Shown: positions 47,711 to 58,263, counted from the first letter of the stretch. The stretch: 64,000 bases of DNA from Myxocyprinus asiaticus (GCF_019703515.2 NC_059349.1:24648744-24712743), one strand, 5' to 3'. The notes: generated from the letters alone by a model not told the origin. Numbers and translations: made by a program.

Positions 47711-50408
47711 CTCCACTGTCAGCTCTGTTTAGATTTGCACATTTTACACACATCAACTTGTGCTTATTTAAGCAGACATGTGGCTTTCTAGAAAGCAAAC
47801 CTGGCCTGAGCATTTCCAATAAATTAGTTGCGTTTTATGTGAATTATCGAGCTCATCAGAATTGACGGTGAGATCTCATCGCTCACATTATATGTTTAAA
47901 AAGCTGCTCGATTGTATGCAGCACAGAAAAATCCTTTCCCCGTTCATCTGGACTGGGAGATACATTTAGCTATTCCGTTCCATTTATTTCCAATTTTTTT
48001 TAATGCATCGAGGAGGGACCGTGAAACCATATGAGATAATTTTCCTTTTAGTCTAATACTTTTTAAAGTGAAGCACATTTCACTCAACTCTCTCTGCTAG
48101 CTAAACAATGCAAGCTCTGAGACTTATAAAATGAATGCAAAATGTAGGAGACACGTAAATGCACTCTCTGTTCCACCAGAGAAGGCAGCTCCAACAGGCT
48201 AATGCTGGGAGAAAATTAATTCCATCAGCTAGCTCTTTCATTCTCCACTGCAGCTACAAGCTCTCTGTCCCGTTGCCTGGCAACCATAATTCATAGCCGC
48301 TCTAAATGGATATTCTCCAAGCACTGAGAACATTAAGGTGAAAAGAACAAATGCCTTTGTGAATCTCAATATCTTTCAGTGTGGATGTCACTCTATGTTT
48401 TTTTATTCACCCATGTGTATATTATTCTTTAAAAATCTGTTTGATGTACGTGAAAGTTTAAGAGGGCCAGTACGAAGGAACCTGAGAGTGTTTTTACCCA
48501 AGAGCAACAATGGAAATCAAAAGTATCGGTTGTACCTAATATTATTTCTCTTGCGGCCAATATGTGGCAGTTGCCATTTCAACTTTATTTGCTTATTTCC
48601 AATTCAAAAAGAACGGGCCCTCAAAGACAAAACATTTGTGCAAATATAATAATTCTGATGGTGAAACAAAGGTCATAATAAAAAATAAAAAAAAAGCTAA
48701 ATAAGCAGGACTTTTCTGTGGTTTATCGTGCCAAAAATGCAAGAAAATAATGTTCAATATTTAGGTTTAGCCCCAAACATGGAGTGTGTGGAAAACAATA
48801 TGTGAGAGATGAAGAGGAGAAGTTTCAATCTGACTCAAGTAGCAGATTAGCAGTACACATCCAATCCCTTATAGTCAGTCACAGCTCACCAATGCCTGAT
48901 AAGTGTCAGAATCACATTAGTGTGGTTTCTTGTACTTAACCAAAATTTAAGGTTTGGGTTTCATTTCTCCAGAAGTGGCAATTATTTGGATGATTTGTGA
49001 TCAATATCAAAACAATTTTTAAAAGACAAGAGAGGTGTGAGGTGAATTGTTTTTTCATTAATTTCATAAAAAAAAAAAAAAAAAAAAAAATGTCATATAC
49101 CACATATTATATATTTTTAATATTTAGTTTTAATAATAATTTCATTACAAAAATAATTTTCATATTTTGAAATAAAAATAGCTTTAAAAAAAGTGTGGAA
49201 AAAAGGATTTAGAGACTAAATCTGAGACTAAATAATTGTTTTGATTTAAATTTAATTATATATATAAAAAGAAAACTAATAAAAACATAAAAATAAAGTG
49301 ATACAAAATAAAAATAATTTTTTTTTTTTAGTATTGTGACAAAAAATAGCTTTATAAAGAATGTGGAACAAAGAATTTTGAGACAGAATTTGTGCCTAAA
49401 TAATTTTATTATTTTATATCTAATTTAAAAAATAAAATAAAACAAATAAAAACATAAAAATAAAACATAATACAAATAATTAAAAAAATAAAATTTATTT
49501 TAATATTGTGAAAAAATTGCTTTAAAAAGAATGTGGAACAAAGAATTTTGATAGAATCTGTGCCTAAATAATTTGATTAGTTTAAATATAAAATATAAAT
49601 TAAATGGATAATTTGTTTTAATTAATATTTTTTTAAAATAATTTATTAGTTAAAAAAATCAAAAGTATATTTTCTATTTATCTGCGGTTTCTAAATGTAC
49701 TGTACAACTATCTACTGCAGCTACAAGGCAAGGAGAATGCATTAGGAGTGCCTTAATGCAAAATTGTATTTAAATAACTTAATCCAAAAGGGAATTTGGC
49801 ATTGTTTCACTGTGCGTTAAATCAAATTAGCTCTCAATTGCTGGGTGCTATCTCAATCATTCTATATGCCGCTCTAACATTTTATAATCTCTGTTGAGGT
49901 ATTTCATTTGTGTCAATTAAATAATTGTTTGGGCACTGAAATGACTATGGTGTTGCGTAATTCCGGCACGCAGAATGCATTAACGACATCTCAAAGGAGA
50001 GCATACACACTGCTCTTTTTGTTTGCTGTAAGATGTCAATATTACAATGAAGGTTCTTCAACAAACAAAGAAACTTTGTATTCTTGGTCATTTTTCATAC
50101 TAAAGAATGATTCTCCACAGCCTAAGGGCCAAAACAGAGACAGAGACCAAAAAACTCACCACTGAAAGGGAGTTGGTGAGCAGGCCGCCATCTTGGCCCA
50201 GAATGTTGTGGACTGCCATGCCAGGTAGGTCCATTCCTTGCAGGTGAAAGGGGTGCAGTCCATTCTGGGAGACAGGGGGGCACAGGTGATGGTACGTTCC
50301 GGACTCAGATTCGGGCAAGTGTGCCATCATGTGTTCGGGAAGGGTGGGTGGAGTGATAGGGGGGATGTTGAAATCTTCGTCCCCAAGACTGGGCACTGGA
50401 TAGGACTG
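31308..50408 (-). CDS. tox: thymocyte selection-associated HMG box protein, 3' seven coding exons
   Basis: Exons in transcript order are 50408-50160, 43446-43195, 41560-41330, 38920-38840, 36285-35929, 31688-31540 and 31344-31308. All have GT-AG borders, and together they give 452 codons including TGA. TOX is a nuclear HMG-box factor acting in T-cell development and exhaustion and also in neural progenitors. Domains in order are an acidic [12 protein letters not shown] segment, a Ser/Pro region ([15 protein letters not shown]), the [12 protein letters not shown] localisation signal, one HMG box split across two exons, and a His/Gln/Pro-rich C-terminus ending in QRDKALYLT. The C-terminal signature and linkage to cyp7a1 favour TOX over TOX2, TOX3 or TOX4. 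The first ~55 residues are missing and should lie beyond 64000. No disabling change seen. Confidence 0.95.
31540..31688 (-). CDS. tox: tox exon, C-terminal region
   Basis: Encodes [13 protein letters not shown] through [10 protein letters not shown]. Acceptor CTCTCAG, donor GG|GTAAGT. Separated from the last exon by a 195-bp intron. Confidence 0.93.
31807..31912. repeat. short copy of a MITE family (ends GGTAACACTTTACAAT)
   Basis: Ends GGTAGCACTTT and inverted AAAATGTTACC with an ATTAATAAATGATGTAA core. The same family is intact at 39645-39962 and partial at 50763-50830. Confidence 0.6.
33043..33255. repeat. (AAAAC)n-like A-rich low-complexity tract
   Basis: Alternating AAAAC and AAAAG units. 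The long frames seen here on both strands are a composition artefact. Confidence 0.9.
34270..34505. mobile_element. inverted-repeat element rich in AGCTGG motifs
   Basis: Left end CTGGAAAATCTACG and right end GTTGGATTTTCCA are inverted, and the interior repeats AGCTGGT and its complement ACCAGCT many times. Non-coding. Confidence 0.55.
35422..35830. mobile_element. probable MITE fragment
   Basis: GGTTTACATCCAGTATTAAG at the left and GCGTTTACACCTCAAATGTG at the right, with inner GATCCGATCACATGT and GATGTGGTCACATG motifs in inverted relation. Boundaries approximate. Confidence 0.4.
35929..36285 (-). CDS. tox: tox exon, Pro/Gln/His-rich transactivation region
   Basis: 119 codons from SYNDPGDVK to PSMAQ. 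Contains [13 protein letters not shown] and [14 protein letters not shown], conserved in TOX, and a QQQQQ run. Acceptor CCTCTAG, donor CAG|GTGAGA. Confidence 0.95.
36852..37201. mobile_element. MITE of the AGGAATAGTTCACCC family
   Basis: Ends AGGAATAGTTCACCCAAAAA and inverted TGGGTGAACTATTCCT, with the subterminal TCTCATCATTTACTCACC. TTAA follows the right end; the left flank has GTAA. Confidence 0.7.
37530..38066 (-). mobile_element. Tc1-like deletion derivative with C-terminal transposase
   Basis: Inverted ends (CACTATGTGGCCAAAAGTTT and CACTATATGGGCAAAAATAT, both then GTGGACACC) are flanked by TA duplications (37528-37529, 38067-38068). The minus-strand frame 37654-38019 encodes the second half of a Tc1 DDE transposase: [18 protein letters not shown], then [20 protein letters not shown]. 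The N-terminal half is missing, so it cannot be autonomous. Confidence 0.82.
38840..38920 (-). CDS. tox: tox exon, C-terminal end of HMG box
   Basis: 27 codons, [20 protein letters not shown] to LVSQ, forming the third helix of the HMG box. Acceptor ATGGCAG, donor CAG|GTATCA. Confidence 0.95.
38921..41329 (-). other. tox intron: AT repeat, MITE, hairpin
   Basis: Contains (TA)n at 39586-39622, the MITE at 39645-39962, an inverted repeat at 40161-40255 and a poly-C run at 41172-41184. Confidence 0.6.
39645..39962. mobile_element. MITE, ends GGTAACACTTTACAATAAGG
   Basis: Imperfect inverted ends (GGTAACATTTTACAATAAGG at left, complement of CCTTATTGTAAAGTGTTACC at right) followed by TTCCATTTGT/ACAAATGGAA. 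318 bp, non-coding. No target duplication is obvious. Confidence 0.72.
41330..41560 (-). CDS. tox: tox exon, nuclear localisation signal and main HMG box
   Basis: 77 codons. The basic run [12 protein letters not shown] is followed by [20 protein letters not shown] and the first two HMG helices through GLGEEQKQ. Acceptor TTTTCAG, donor CAG|GTGACT. Nearly identical to tetrapod TOX in this part. Confidence 0.96.
41561..43194 (-). other. tox intron with duplicated repeat module
   Basis: A dispersed repeat beginning CACTGCAAAAAATAATTTTC (41819-42090) is followed by two tandem copies of another module at 42092-42260 and 42478-42690. A Tc1-type end (TTTTGCACAGTACTGTAT) lies at 42878-42895. Confidence 0.55.
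43195..43446 (-). CDS. tox: tox exon, Ser/Pro-rich region
   Basis: 84 codons, [16 protein letters not shown] to DDADDAAK, including the conserved [18 protein letters not shown] and [15 protein letters not shown]. Acceptor TTCCAG, donor AAG|GTGAGA; both borders phase 0. Confidence 0.95.
43651..44016. mobile_element. diverged MITE of the AGGAATAGTTCACCC family, TTAA flanks
   Basis: Ends AGCAATAGTTTACTCAAAAA and inverted GGGAGGACTATCCT with TTAA on both sides (43647-43650, 44017-44020); subterminal ATGTCATTACTTC and GAGTAAATGATGA. Confidence 0.6.
44651..45209. mobile_element. 559-bp MITE with TTAA duplication, long inverted ends
   Basis: Ends AGGAATATTCCGGGTTCAA are inverted at both sides, and the arms extend ~90 bp (TTAAGC.CA, GCATTTGTGGCATAATGTTG). 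TTAA lies at 44647-44650 and 45210-45213. TTAA target use is typical of piggyBac-type elements. Interior has no transposase. Confidence 0.8.
45650..45716 (+). repeat. retroposon 3'-end-like fragment
   Basis: CACTGTTGCACTTGTGTATA, TGGTTGAGTGACAATAAAGA; same tail as 23936-24032. Confidence 0.5.
47088..47460. repeat. three-copy degenerate tandem array in tox intron
   Basis: CTCTTATTAAAC begins at 47114, 47270 and 47393. Each copy is preceded by a GCATGCAAATAT-like motif and followed by GTAAATGATC...CAGTCTAATAGAAGTAA. Spacings are 156 and 123 bp. Confidence 0.75.
48272..48284. promoter_or_regulatory. palindromic RFX-type X-box
   Basis: GTTGCCTGGCAAC is a perfect palindrome with a one-base spacer and fits the RFX consensus GTNRCC-N-RGYAAC. 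It lies within a repeat-poor ~150-bp stretch (48180-48320) of the tox intron. Confidence 0.5.
49130..49640. repeat. three-copy AT-rich tandem array in tox intron
   Basis: A ~168-bp unit containing ATAGCTTTAAAAAGAATGTG then GAACAAAGAATTTTGAGA recurs near 49178, 49346 and 49516, diverged and very AT-rich. Confidence 0.7.
50160..50408 (-). CDS. tox: tox exon, acidic IPPITPP region (first in window)
   Basis: 83 codons, [20 protein letters not shown] to LLTNSLSV. Acceptor is a tandem CAGCAG, so splicing could start at 50408 or 50405; donor GTG|GTGAGT. Phase 0 at both ends, as in other vertebrates. Confidence 0.94.
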
Positions 50409-50762
50409 CTGAGAGAAATGGAGAAGACACAGAGAAGACAAAGATTATGTGATTTGTCAAAAAACTGATATGCCCATTATTTACCATTATTTCGATCCTA
50501 ATCCAAAAAAATACTTTTGTTCTTCCATGTTACACAAATATTTATTCAGAATGTTAGGGACTGACATCCTCAGACACAATTCACTTTCAATTGCATCTTT
50601 TTCTAATCTATGAAAGTGAATGGTGACTGAGAATGTCATTCTGCCTAACATCTCTATTTGTGTTCCAAGGAAGAGACTAAGTAAAACGGGTTTGGATCAA
50701 CATAAGGGTGAGCAAATGATGACAGAATTTAAATTTTTTGGGTAAACTACACAATCTTATTC

Positions 50763-50830
50763 GGTAATGCTTTACAATAAGGTTCCATTCGTTAACATTA
50801 GTTAATGCATTAGTTAAAACATGATAACAT
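50763..50830. repeat. partial MITE (GGTAACACTTTACAATAAGG family)
   Basis: GGTAATGCTTTACAATAAGG, TTCCATTCGTTAACATTAGT: one end only. Confidence 0.6.
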
Positions 50831-51582
50831 GATAAAAATTGTCTGACATTGTAAATCTTGCCACAACAAAATGATATTGCAGCTTTAAAATGGAAACCGA
50901 AAAAAATGCAATGAACATTCTTGTCAGTGTCTCCAAAGGCAGGATGAAAAGGTCCTCTGAAGAGTTAGTTTGAAATACAGCACAACGGGGGGTGAACCGT
51001 AGGCTAGAACAAGGACAGACTGTCCGTTTGATACTTATAAATAAGAGAATGAAATTGGTTATGGCATGAACAGAAAAATCACTACTACACTCTTGTTGAA
51101 AACCAACATTCTTTGATGTTCTATATTCCGCCACTGAAGCGACGGCTATGATTCACGCAGTATCAATAACAGAAAAAGGACTTATCACAACTATATATAG
51201 AGTAAATGAAATGGCAAATTAAGTACATCAAATATGTTGAACATTACAATGATTCATTTCTACTATTTGAGCCTTTGAGGAAGTAAAATTATATGCAAAC
51301 AGACAATCAATCTCATTAGACTATAACAAAAGGCTGCTTTTATGAGGCTGAACAGTTCCTTTTCGCTTGGCTGTGAAGTTTGCTTTGGCTGGGAATATTG
51401 CCTGCTTTCAAACAGCCTGCCCTGCGCACTGCCTCCTGCGGCCCTTGTCAGTTTAGTCTGTGATGAAAAAGATGTAAAGTAGATAAGGAGATGAAAGGCT
51501 GTACAAATCCAAGCAAAATCATAAATTATTCTGTAAACACTCCCTGGGAGTAAAATACTGTAGAAAAATATATACAGTTATC

Positions 51583-51586
<4 letters not shown>

Positions 51587-51641
<55 letters not shown>
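51587..51641. repeat. (AG)n microsatellite
   Basis: Near-perfect AG dinucleotide run. Confidence 0.97.
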
Positions 51642-51643
<2 letters not shown>

Positions 51644-52380
51644 CAGGCTGCACTTGCATCTATGAAGTAAGTTTATTATCTCTACCAAAGGGTAGTCGGA
51701 GAACATATCAAGCCATGTTTCCCCCACAGTATATAGCCGTCGAGTCTAAAGAGCAGAACAGCAAATATACCTCTGCCTCTGATTCAGCTTGAAATGACTC
51801 AAATGTTTCCTCTCTTTTTTTACCTTTAAAGGGGCTCTTCATTTTGGGTGCTTTATTATCCCTAATACATTGCTTTTATTTGCTGCAAACTAAATGAACC
51901 TGTCAGACAGCCAACTACAGGCAATTAGATATGAAATTGGTTCCAAATTCAAACTCAACTCAAATAACGGTCCAACTGTTACTTTTAAGAATTGCAATAA
52001 TCGTTTTAATGAGCTTCCTACTTCTGCCTCTAAAAGCATGTATCATGCTCATTTGCATACTTGATTGTATTGTGCCTCACAGATGTCTGCATTTGTTTTG
52101 TAGGAAATATGCTGGCATAATTCATACAGTAAGGCCCTTAGAGGAATGATTTTACTGCCAAATTAAAAAATAAATAAATCACATAAAACAAGATGACTGT
52201 TTGCAGTGGCTTCCATGCAAGTAATGTACTTATTTTTGTAATTATTGACATTGTAAGAAATTATTATACAGTATTCTGGTGAAAATAATTAAAACAAATA
52301 AGAGCAAGAAATGGATGGCTGTTTTGCCTACATGAATCAAGGTGTAATTATGTTTATGTACTTTAAAGTTTATTTTTTGT

Positions 52381-52416
<36 letters not shown>

Positions 52417-54006
52417 GTGACATTGAGATACAAAAACAGGCAGCCAAGAAAGAGAACACAGGAAATAAATAAGCCTGCGCTGTGGTGTGTGGCTCTGAAA
52501 AAGTGAAATGTACCAAAATTATGAGCATTGAAAACATTTCCAGCATTTTTTTTTTTTCATGAAAAAGAGGCCGAAGGCAAATTACTTTAGATGAAGCTGA
52601 GTACAAACATATCAAAACATTATGCTATCTGATGCAGATCTACTTATTTAACTACCAACTGCAAAAACATTTGAACTAATCTGAAGAAATAAATGTTCTC
52701 CCTGATTGAAGTGATTTGTGCCATGAGTCAATTATTATTTTTTCCAATTCCAGGGACTGAACTGCACCTGAAAAGAAACGCTTAAACATGCATCATTTTT
52801 CTTTCTGTAGCAATTGCAGTGGTAATTGAAATAGTTTTGTATCATCTTAGAAAACAGAATAAAAAACCTTCAGGGTCAGAAAGAGCAGATTTGAATTGGA
52901 TAAAATATACTGATCTACATGAAATGAGTCAAAAATTTGGAAAATAACCTACACAATGTCTGTAAACTCTAGTTTTAAAATTAAGTTACTGTACATTCAG
53001 ATCTACTGCTTTGTATAGTTTCCATCCATAATTTAGCCTGAAAACCAAACCTTGTGCGCTTTTTCTCTAAAAGCCTAGATTTTCATTTAACAATAAATGA
53101 AACAACTGAAGACAAAACTACCATTTCTGTGCAAATCAGTTTGCTTTTGATTCTTCAGACTTTTGATGACACATAGTTTCCCAACTGCCGTCATTCGCAA
53201 GGTGCAAAGGGAAAGGAGAAAAAAAAAAAACTTTTGAGATACACAATGTGCCATTTCTCATCCATTTCAAGTGACATAATTTCAAATGGACAACAAATCT
53301 CGCAGGGAGGTGGTTGCCTGTCAGATTGCACAAGGGTAATGGGAACTGGTGGGAGATGAATGGCAAATGAGCAGAAGAGTCATTTAAATCTACTATCAAT
53401 TACTTATGATGGTCATGATGGCTGTATGGAATCATTGTCTATGGGCGACTTCACAGTCAGCAGTCAATCAAAGCTTCACAGTGAAAAGGAGGAAAAAAGG
53501 AATGAAGCGGGTAAACAGTTGTGTATCTGATGTGGTTTACACTAACAATAAGGAAAGAAATGAGAGACAGAATGGAATGATATGAGAAGAACCCTTGTGT
53601 TTTTTTGCATGTTGTAGTGAGTGGCAGAAATGCTTCAGCAGCAGAAATTATGCATTAAATTACTGCAGTCTCACAATGGAGATGTAGATTGTTTATAAGC
53701 CTTCCATCTTGACAGGCATAAATCAGGTAGTCATTATAAAAAGAAGTGCACACACTCTGGAGGAGGTGGATGAGAAATGTGCATTTTTGAGATAAGAGAT
53801 ATTACCAGAAACCACTGCTCTGTACACCATACACCATACTCACTAGTTCATTCATTTTCTTCATAGTTTTATTGGCCATTTATATCTTGATGAAAGTTTA
53901 TTTTATTTTATTGTATTTATTTTATATTATTAATTATTGTTATAATAAATATTATGTTATTTATTGTTATATTTTATTTATTATTATAAAACATACAATT
54001 GTATAT

Positions 54007-54062
<56 letters not shown>

Positions 54063-54065
<3 letters not shown>

Positions 54066-55276
54066 TGGCAGCCAAAGGTTTGGAATAATGTACAAATTTT
54101 GCTCTTATGGAAAGATATTGGTACTTTTGTTCACCAGAGTGGCATTCAACTGATCACAAAATATAGTCAGGACATTAATAACGTGAAAAATTACTATTAC
54201 TATTAAAAAAAAAAAATGTTAAGAACTTCTTAAACTACTTCAAAGAGTTCTCATCAAAAAATCCTCCACGTGCAGCAATGACAGCTTTGCAGATCCTTGG
54301 CATTCTAGCTGTCAGTTTGTCCAGATACTCAGGTGACATTTCACCCCACGCTTCCTGTAGCACTTTATAGATGTGGCTGTCTTGTCGGGCACTTCTCACG
54401 CACCTTACAGTCTAGCTGATCCCACAAAAGCTCAATGGGGTTAAGATCCATAACACTCTTTTCCAAATATCTGTTGTCCAATGTCTGTGTTTCTTTGCCC
54501 ACTCTAACCTTTTCTTTTTGTTTTTCTCTTTTAAAAGTGGCTTTTTCTTTGCAATTCTTCCCATAAGGCCTGCACCCCTGAGTCTTCTCTTTACTGTTGT
54601 ACATGAAACTGGTGTTGAGCGGGTAGAATTCAATGAAGCTGTCAGCTGAGGACATGTGAGGCATCTATTTCTCAAACTAGAGACTCTGATGTACTTATCC
54701 TTTTTGTTTAGTTGTACATCTGGCCTTCCACATCTCTTTCTGTCCTTGTTAGAGCCAGTTGTCCTTTGTCTTTGAAGACTGTAGTGTACACCTTTGTATG
54801 AAATCTTCAGTTTTTTTCAAGCATTGTATAGCATTCAAACAATGATTGACTGACGAGTTTCTAGAGAAAGCTGTTTCTTTTTTGCCATTTTTGACCTACG
54901 TAATATTGACCTTAAGACATGCCAGTCTATTGCATACTGTGGCAGCTTAAAAACAAACACAATGTCAAGCTTCATTTAACGAACCAAATAGCTTTCAACT
55001 GTGTTGATATAATGGCAAGTGAATTTCTAGTTCCAAATTAGCAGTCTAGCATGATTACTCAAGGATAAGGTGTTGGAGTGATGGCTGCTGGAAATGTGGC
55101 CTGTCTAGATTTGATCAAAAATGACTTTTTTCAAGTAGTGATGGTGCTGTTTTTTACATCAGTAATGTCCTGACTATACTTTGTGATCAGTTGAATGCCA
55201 CTTTGGTGAATTTAATACCAATTCCCTTACAAAACAGCAAAATCTGTACATTATTCCAAACTTTTGGCCACCAGTG
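54063..55276 (-). mobile_element. Tc1-like transposon, near full length, degenerate transposase
   Basis: Ends CTGGCAGCCAAAGGTTTGGA and inverted CTGGTGGCCAAAAGTTTGGA, both then ATAATGTACA, bracket 1214 bp. The minus strand holds transposase pieces (54412-54675) with TVKRRLRGAGLMGRIAKKKP and KKKRLEWAKKHRHWT, typical of the second helix-turn-helix and following region of Tc1 transposase. Frames overlap in different phases, so it is broken. The left end sits in a (TA)n microsatellite (54012-54064), consistent with TA target choice. Confidence 0.82.
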
Positions 55277-56434
55277 TATATTATTTTACATTTCTAGCAC
55301 CTTATTTTGTATTTATTTTATTTATTTATCTTTTCTGTCACAGTTTTTTGTGTGTTCATGCTTTGTCAATATTTTATGCACAACAATCATGTCATAATGC
55401 ATTAAATAATGGTTTTGATTGTTGCTGAAATACAATTTATGAGACTTTTTCACAAGGATTTTTAAATGACCACTCCAAGATTGGTTGTGGATCATTACCC
55501 AGAGCTCCATGTGGTACGAGGGGCGCTATAACATGTAGTCATGCCCTTCCACCAATTAAGCTGCCAAATAACAGCAGAAAGGAAGCGTAAACAACAGTAA
55601 CCTGCGCCCATGGATGAAGCAGTCTTTTCATAATGTAATTTTGAATAATGAAGATGTCAGGTTAAATGCTACAGTAGTTAAACTAAATAAGGCGCCCAAT
55701 TTTTTTCCTAATCAGCTTTTCATTTGCCATCTAGGCTAAGACTGTGTGAGAGAAAAGCAATTCAGCCTGTAATGAATAACTCTGGGAGCAAGGGACGATG
55801 ATCATTTGAATGCAACTTTATTTGGCTGGGTCCCCAAAACAACCTCGAATCTGCTGAGCTGCCGATTACTGTTGAGGGCTTCTGGTTAAATGAAGAAGGG
55901 CTTGTCTGTCTTGTGAAAGCATCAAGGTCAAGCATTTTGGAGGAGGTTTTTACTATGTCTAATGGGGGTGACATTGTGTGAAGCCTTCTTGTCTGACCTG
56001 AGCCATGGCATCAGAGAGAATACACACACCCCAAGTCTCTATAAGTCTCTTATAAACCAAAAGCCTACACGGAATCTGCGCGCGCCTGCCATTCACAATA
56101 TTCTGCACATCGCCTTGTGTTTTATTTGTTAACCCTTTCAGACCCCAATTATTTTCCAAGGACAGGAAAAATATAATTATGCTTTGTTTCTTCTCTAAAT
56201 GCAGCCATGAATAATAATCAATCAATAAATTAAGTTTATGGTAATGTTTTTTATAGTTATATCTGGTGTCCATTACAATGGACATTGGTTCTGAATTATG
56301 CCACTTTTTTGCCATGTGTCACATCCTGCCATGCTTTATTTCAAAGGAAGATTTTTTTGTTCAAAAAGTAACAGTGTTTGATAGTTTGACTGATTAGTTT
56401 GGCATCTAATCTCATAATTGTTTAAGATTAGGGT

Positions 56435-57517
56435 TAGAGGTCGACCGATAGTGGATTTTACCGATATCGATAACTAAGTTGGGCAGTACCTGCCTATAAC
56501 GATTAATCAACCGTTAATTTTTAAAATTGATACTGAATGAAAAAAATAGCACTCAAAGTAAAATAGTGCTGAACTTTATTACAAAAATAAACAGTACTGA
56601 CTGAACCATGAAAATGTATTGTATATTTTAAATGAAATAAATAAATATATATATATGAACTAATATTCAAATTTTAAATTCAGTTGATTTCTAAATTGAC
56701 GTTGTTTCCTTAGTCCACAAGAGGGCGCAATAAATACATAAACCATCCAGCACCGTTATATTATTGCACAGAACTTTCCTATACTGGCTGTTAAATAAAC
56801 AAATAAAAAGTTTTAGTCGGTCCATATTCTCAAATGTTAAGTCAATTAAAATGAGGGGGAAAACACTTCACAGGCCAGGGGCTGTTCAAACAGACGGAAC
56901 ACAACAGACTGGAACCGAACGCGAGAATCTCGAGACACACATTTCCAAGTTGAACATCTTTCCTGACAAAGCATTTAAACAACTCATTGCTTAATCTGAG
57001 AAATGCTTATAAGATAGCAAGACACAACGGCCAAAGACCTCCACCAACTGTAAGGGGCTGTTCACACCAAACGCTTTTTCAACCATCCATTTATTTTTCA
57101 ATGTAAACGCGTGCTAGACGAACGTCTTTGTTTCCCTTTGTTTTTGTTTATTCAGTGTCTTGTGCAGGAGCACTTTTTTTTAGATGATGTGTCTAATTAA
57201 AAAGAACTTTAAAAGCATATTAAGACGCCTGCTTTCTGTTAAACTGTATTTGTTGCACTGTGTCTAGCCTTTTTTAGTGCAAGAATGTGATCGATCTGAA
57301 GTCACCGTACTACAGTGAAGATAAAAAAATTGAATTGAAATCAGATGCGTTTCTGATTTGTTTATACGTTTCTCTTGACTGTATGATGATATGAATTTGC
57401 TTTCTCACGTCACTAGCTTTAAATATGCAACTTAGCTGGCTAACGAATGAATATCAGTGTGAATTTTGCCGATAACCGATAGTTCCAGAAATCTGACGAT
57501 ATATCGGTCGACCTCTA
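56435..57517. mobile_element. hAT-type element with 8-bp target duplication
   Basis: Inverted ends TAGAGGTCGACCGATA / TATCGGTCGACCTCTA are flanked by ATTAGGGT on both sides (56427-56434, 57518-57525). 1083 bp with no transposase frame. A module near 57053-57240 resembles the repeats at 42092 and 42478. Confidence 0.87.
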
Positions 57518-57814
57518 ATTAGGGTTGCACCAAATGACAAAAGACATGAGAAAAGTGGGTTATGTCTGAAAGGGTAAAGGGGCACTCAGTATTTATTATT
57601 ATTATTTAGCTAATTGCTAAACTTAATCTTCTTCCAAAATGAAATAAAATAAATTAAATGTATTTTTGAAAAAATAAATGTTTAATATGATATACACTCA
57701 AATGAGATATAAGTCATATAAAAAAAACTGTTGCACAATATCACAATATGATGCTGGCTGGACATTAATGAGTTCTGCCATGTTGAGATCATATGAACAG
57801 CTATAATAATATTA

Positions 57815-58263
57815 GTCAATATTAGAGCTGTCAAAATTAATGTGTTAATGCATGCAATTAATTTAAAGTTTTACGCATAGAATTTCGTAATGGCGATTAA
57901 CACATTTACCGTTAATAGAGCATAAACCAGCAAAAACACTGGTGGGAAAAGGGCGGAACCTTTGCGATTTGTCCACCAAAACAAGACCAGATATGACTTG
58001 TGAAAGAAAACAAGTACTTTTTAGCCTCTAGAAGGCGCAATTTAATTACCACAGAAGCTGGCAAATTCTTAGCTATCAGAATGAGACATGTCTGCAGTGC
58101 TTTTCATGCAGAGTTTAAAGCGGCACTTGATGCTGGCATTGACACCCTCACGCGAATCACGATTGCTATAGCAAAGCAGATTGCCACAGTCTGCCATCTG
58201 ATTAATATTGTGGAGGATGAGAATTTAAGAGATTTAATGCCCATTGCAATGAATATGCAATGA
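57815..58263 (+). mobile_element. hAT-like remnant with short transposase-like frame
   Basis: Starts with AGAGCTGTCAAAATTAATGT, GTTAATGCATGC. The plus frame 58000-58263 (87 codons) ends with INIVEDENLRDLMPIA, which resembles the VEDEGFRxL motif seen in hAT/ZBED transposases. No catalytic residues can be placed. Low certainty on family. Confidence 0.45.

Larger units (their letters stand above)
43447..50159 (-). other. tox intron (6.7 kb)
   Basis: Contains two MITEs (43651-44016, 44651-45209), a retroposon-like tail (45650-45716), two small tandem arrays (47088-47460 and 49130-49640), a (CT)n tract (47675-47704) and an RFX-like palindrome (48272-48284). No exon-like frame was found. Confidence 0.6.

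Noticed and set aside
47547..47819. Minus-strand frame with an Arg/Glu repeat
   Set aside because: Product of the (CT)n microsatellite; no other support.
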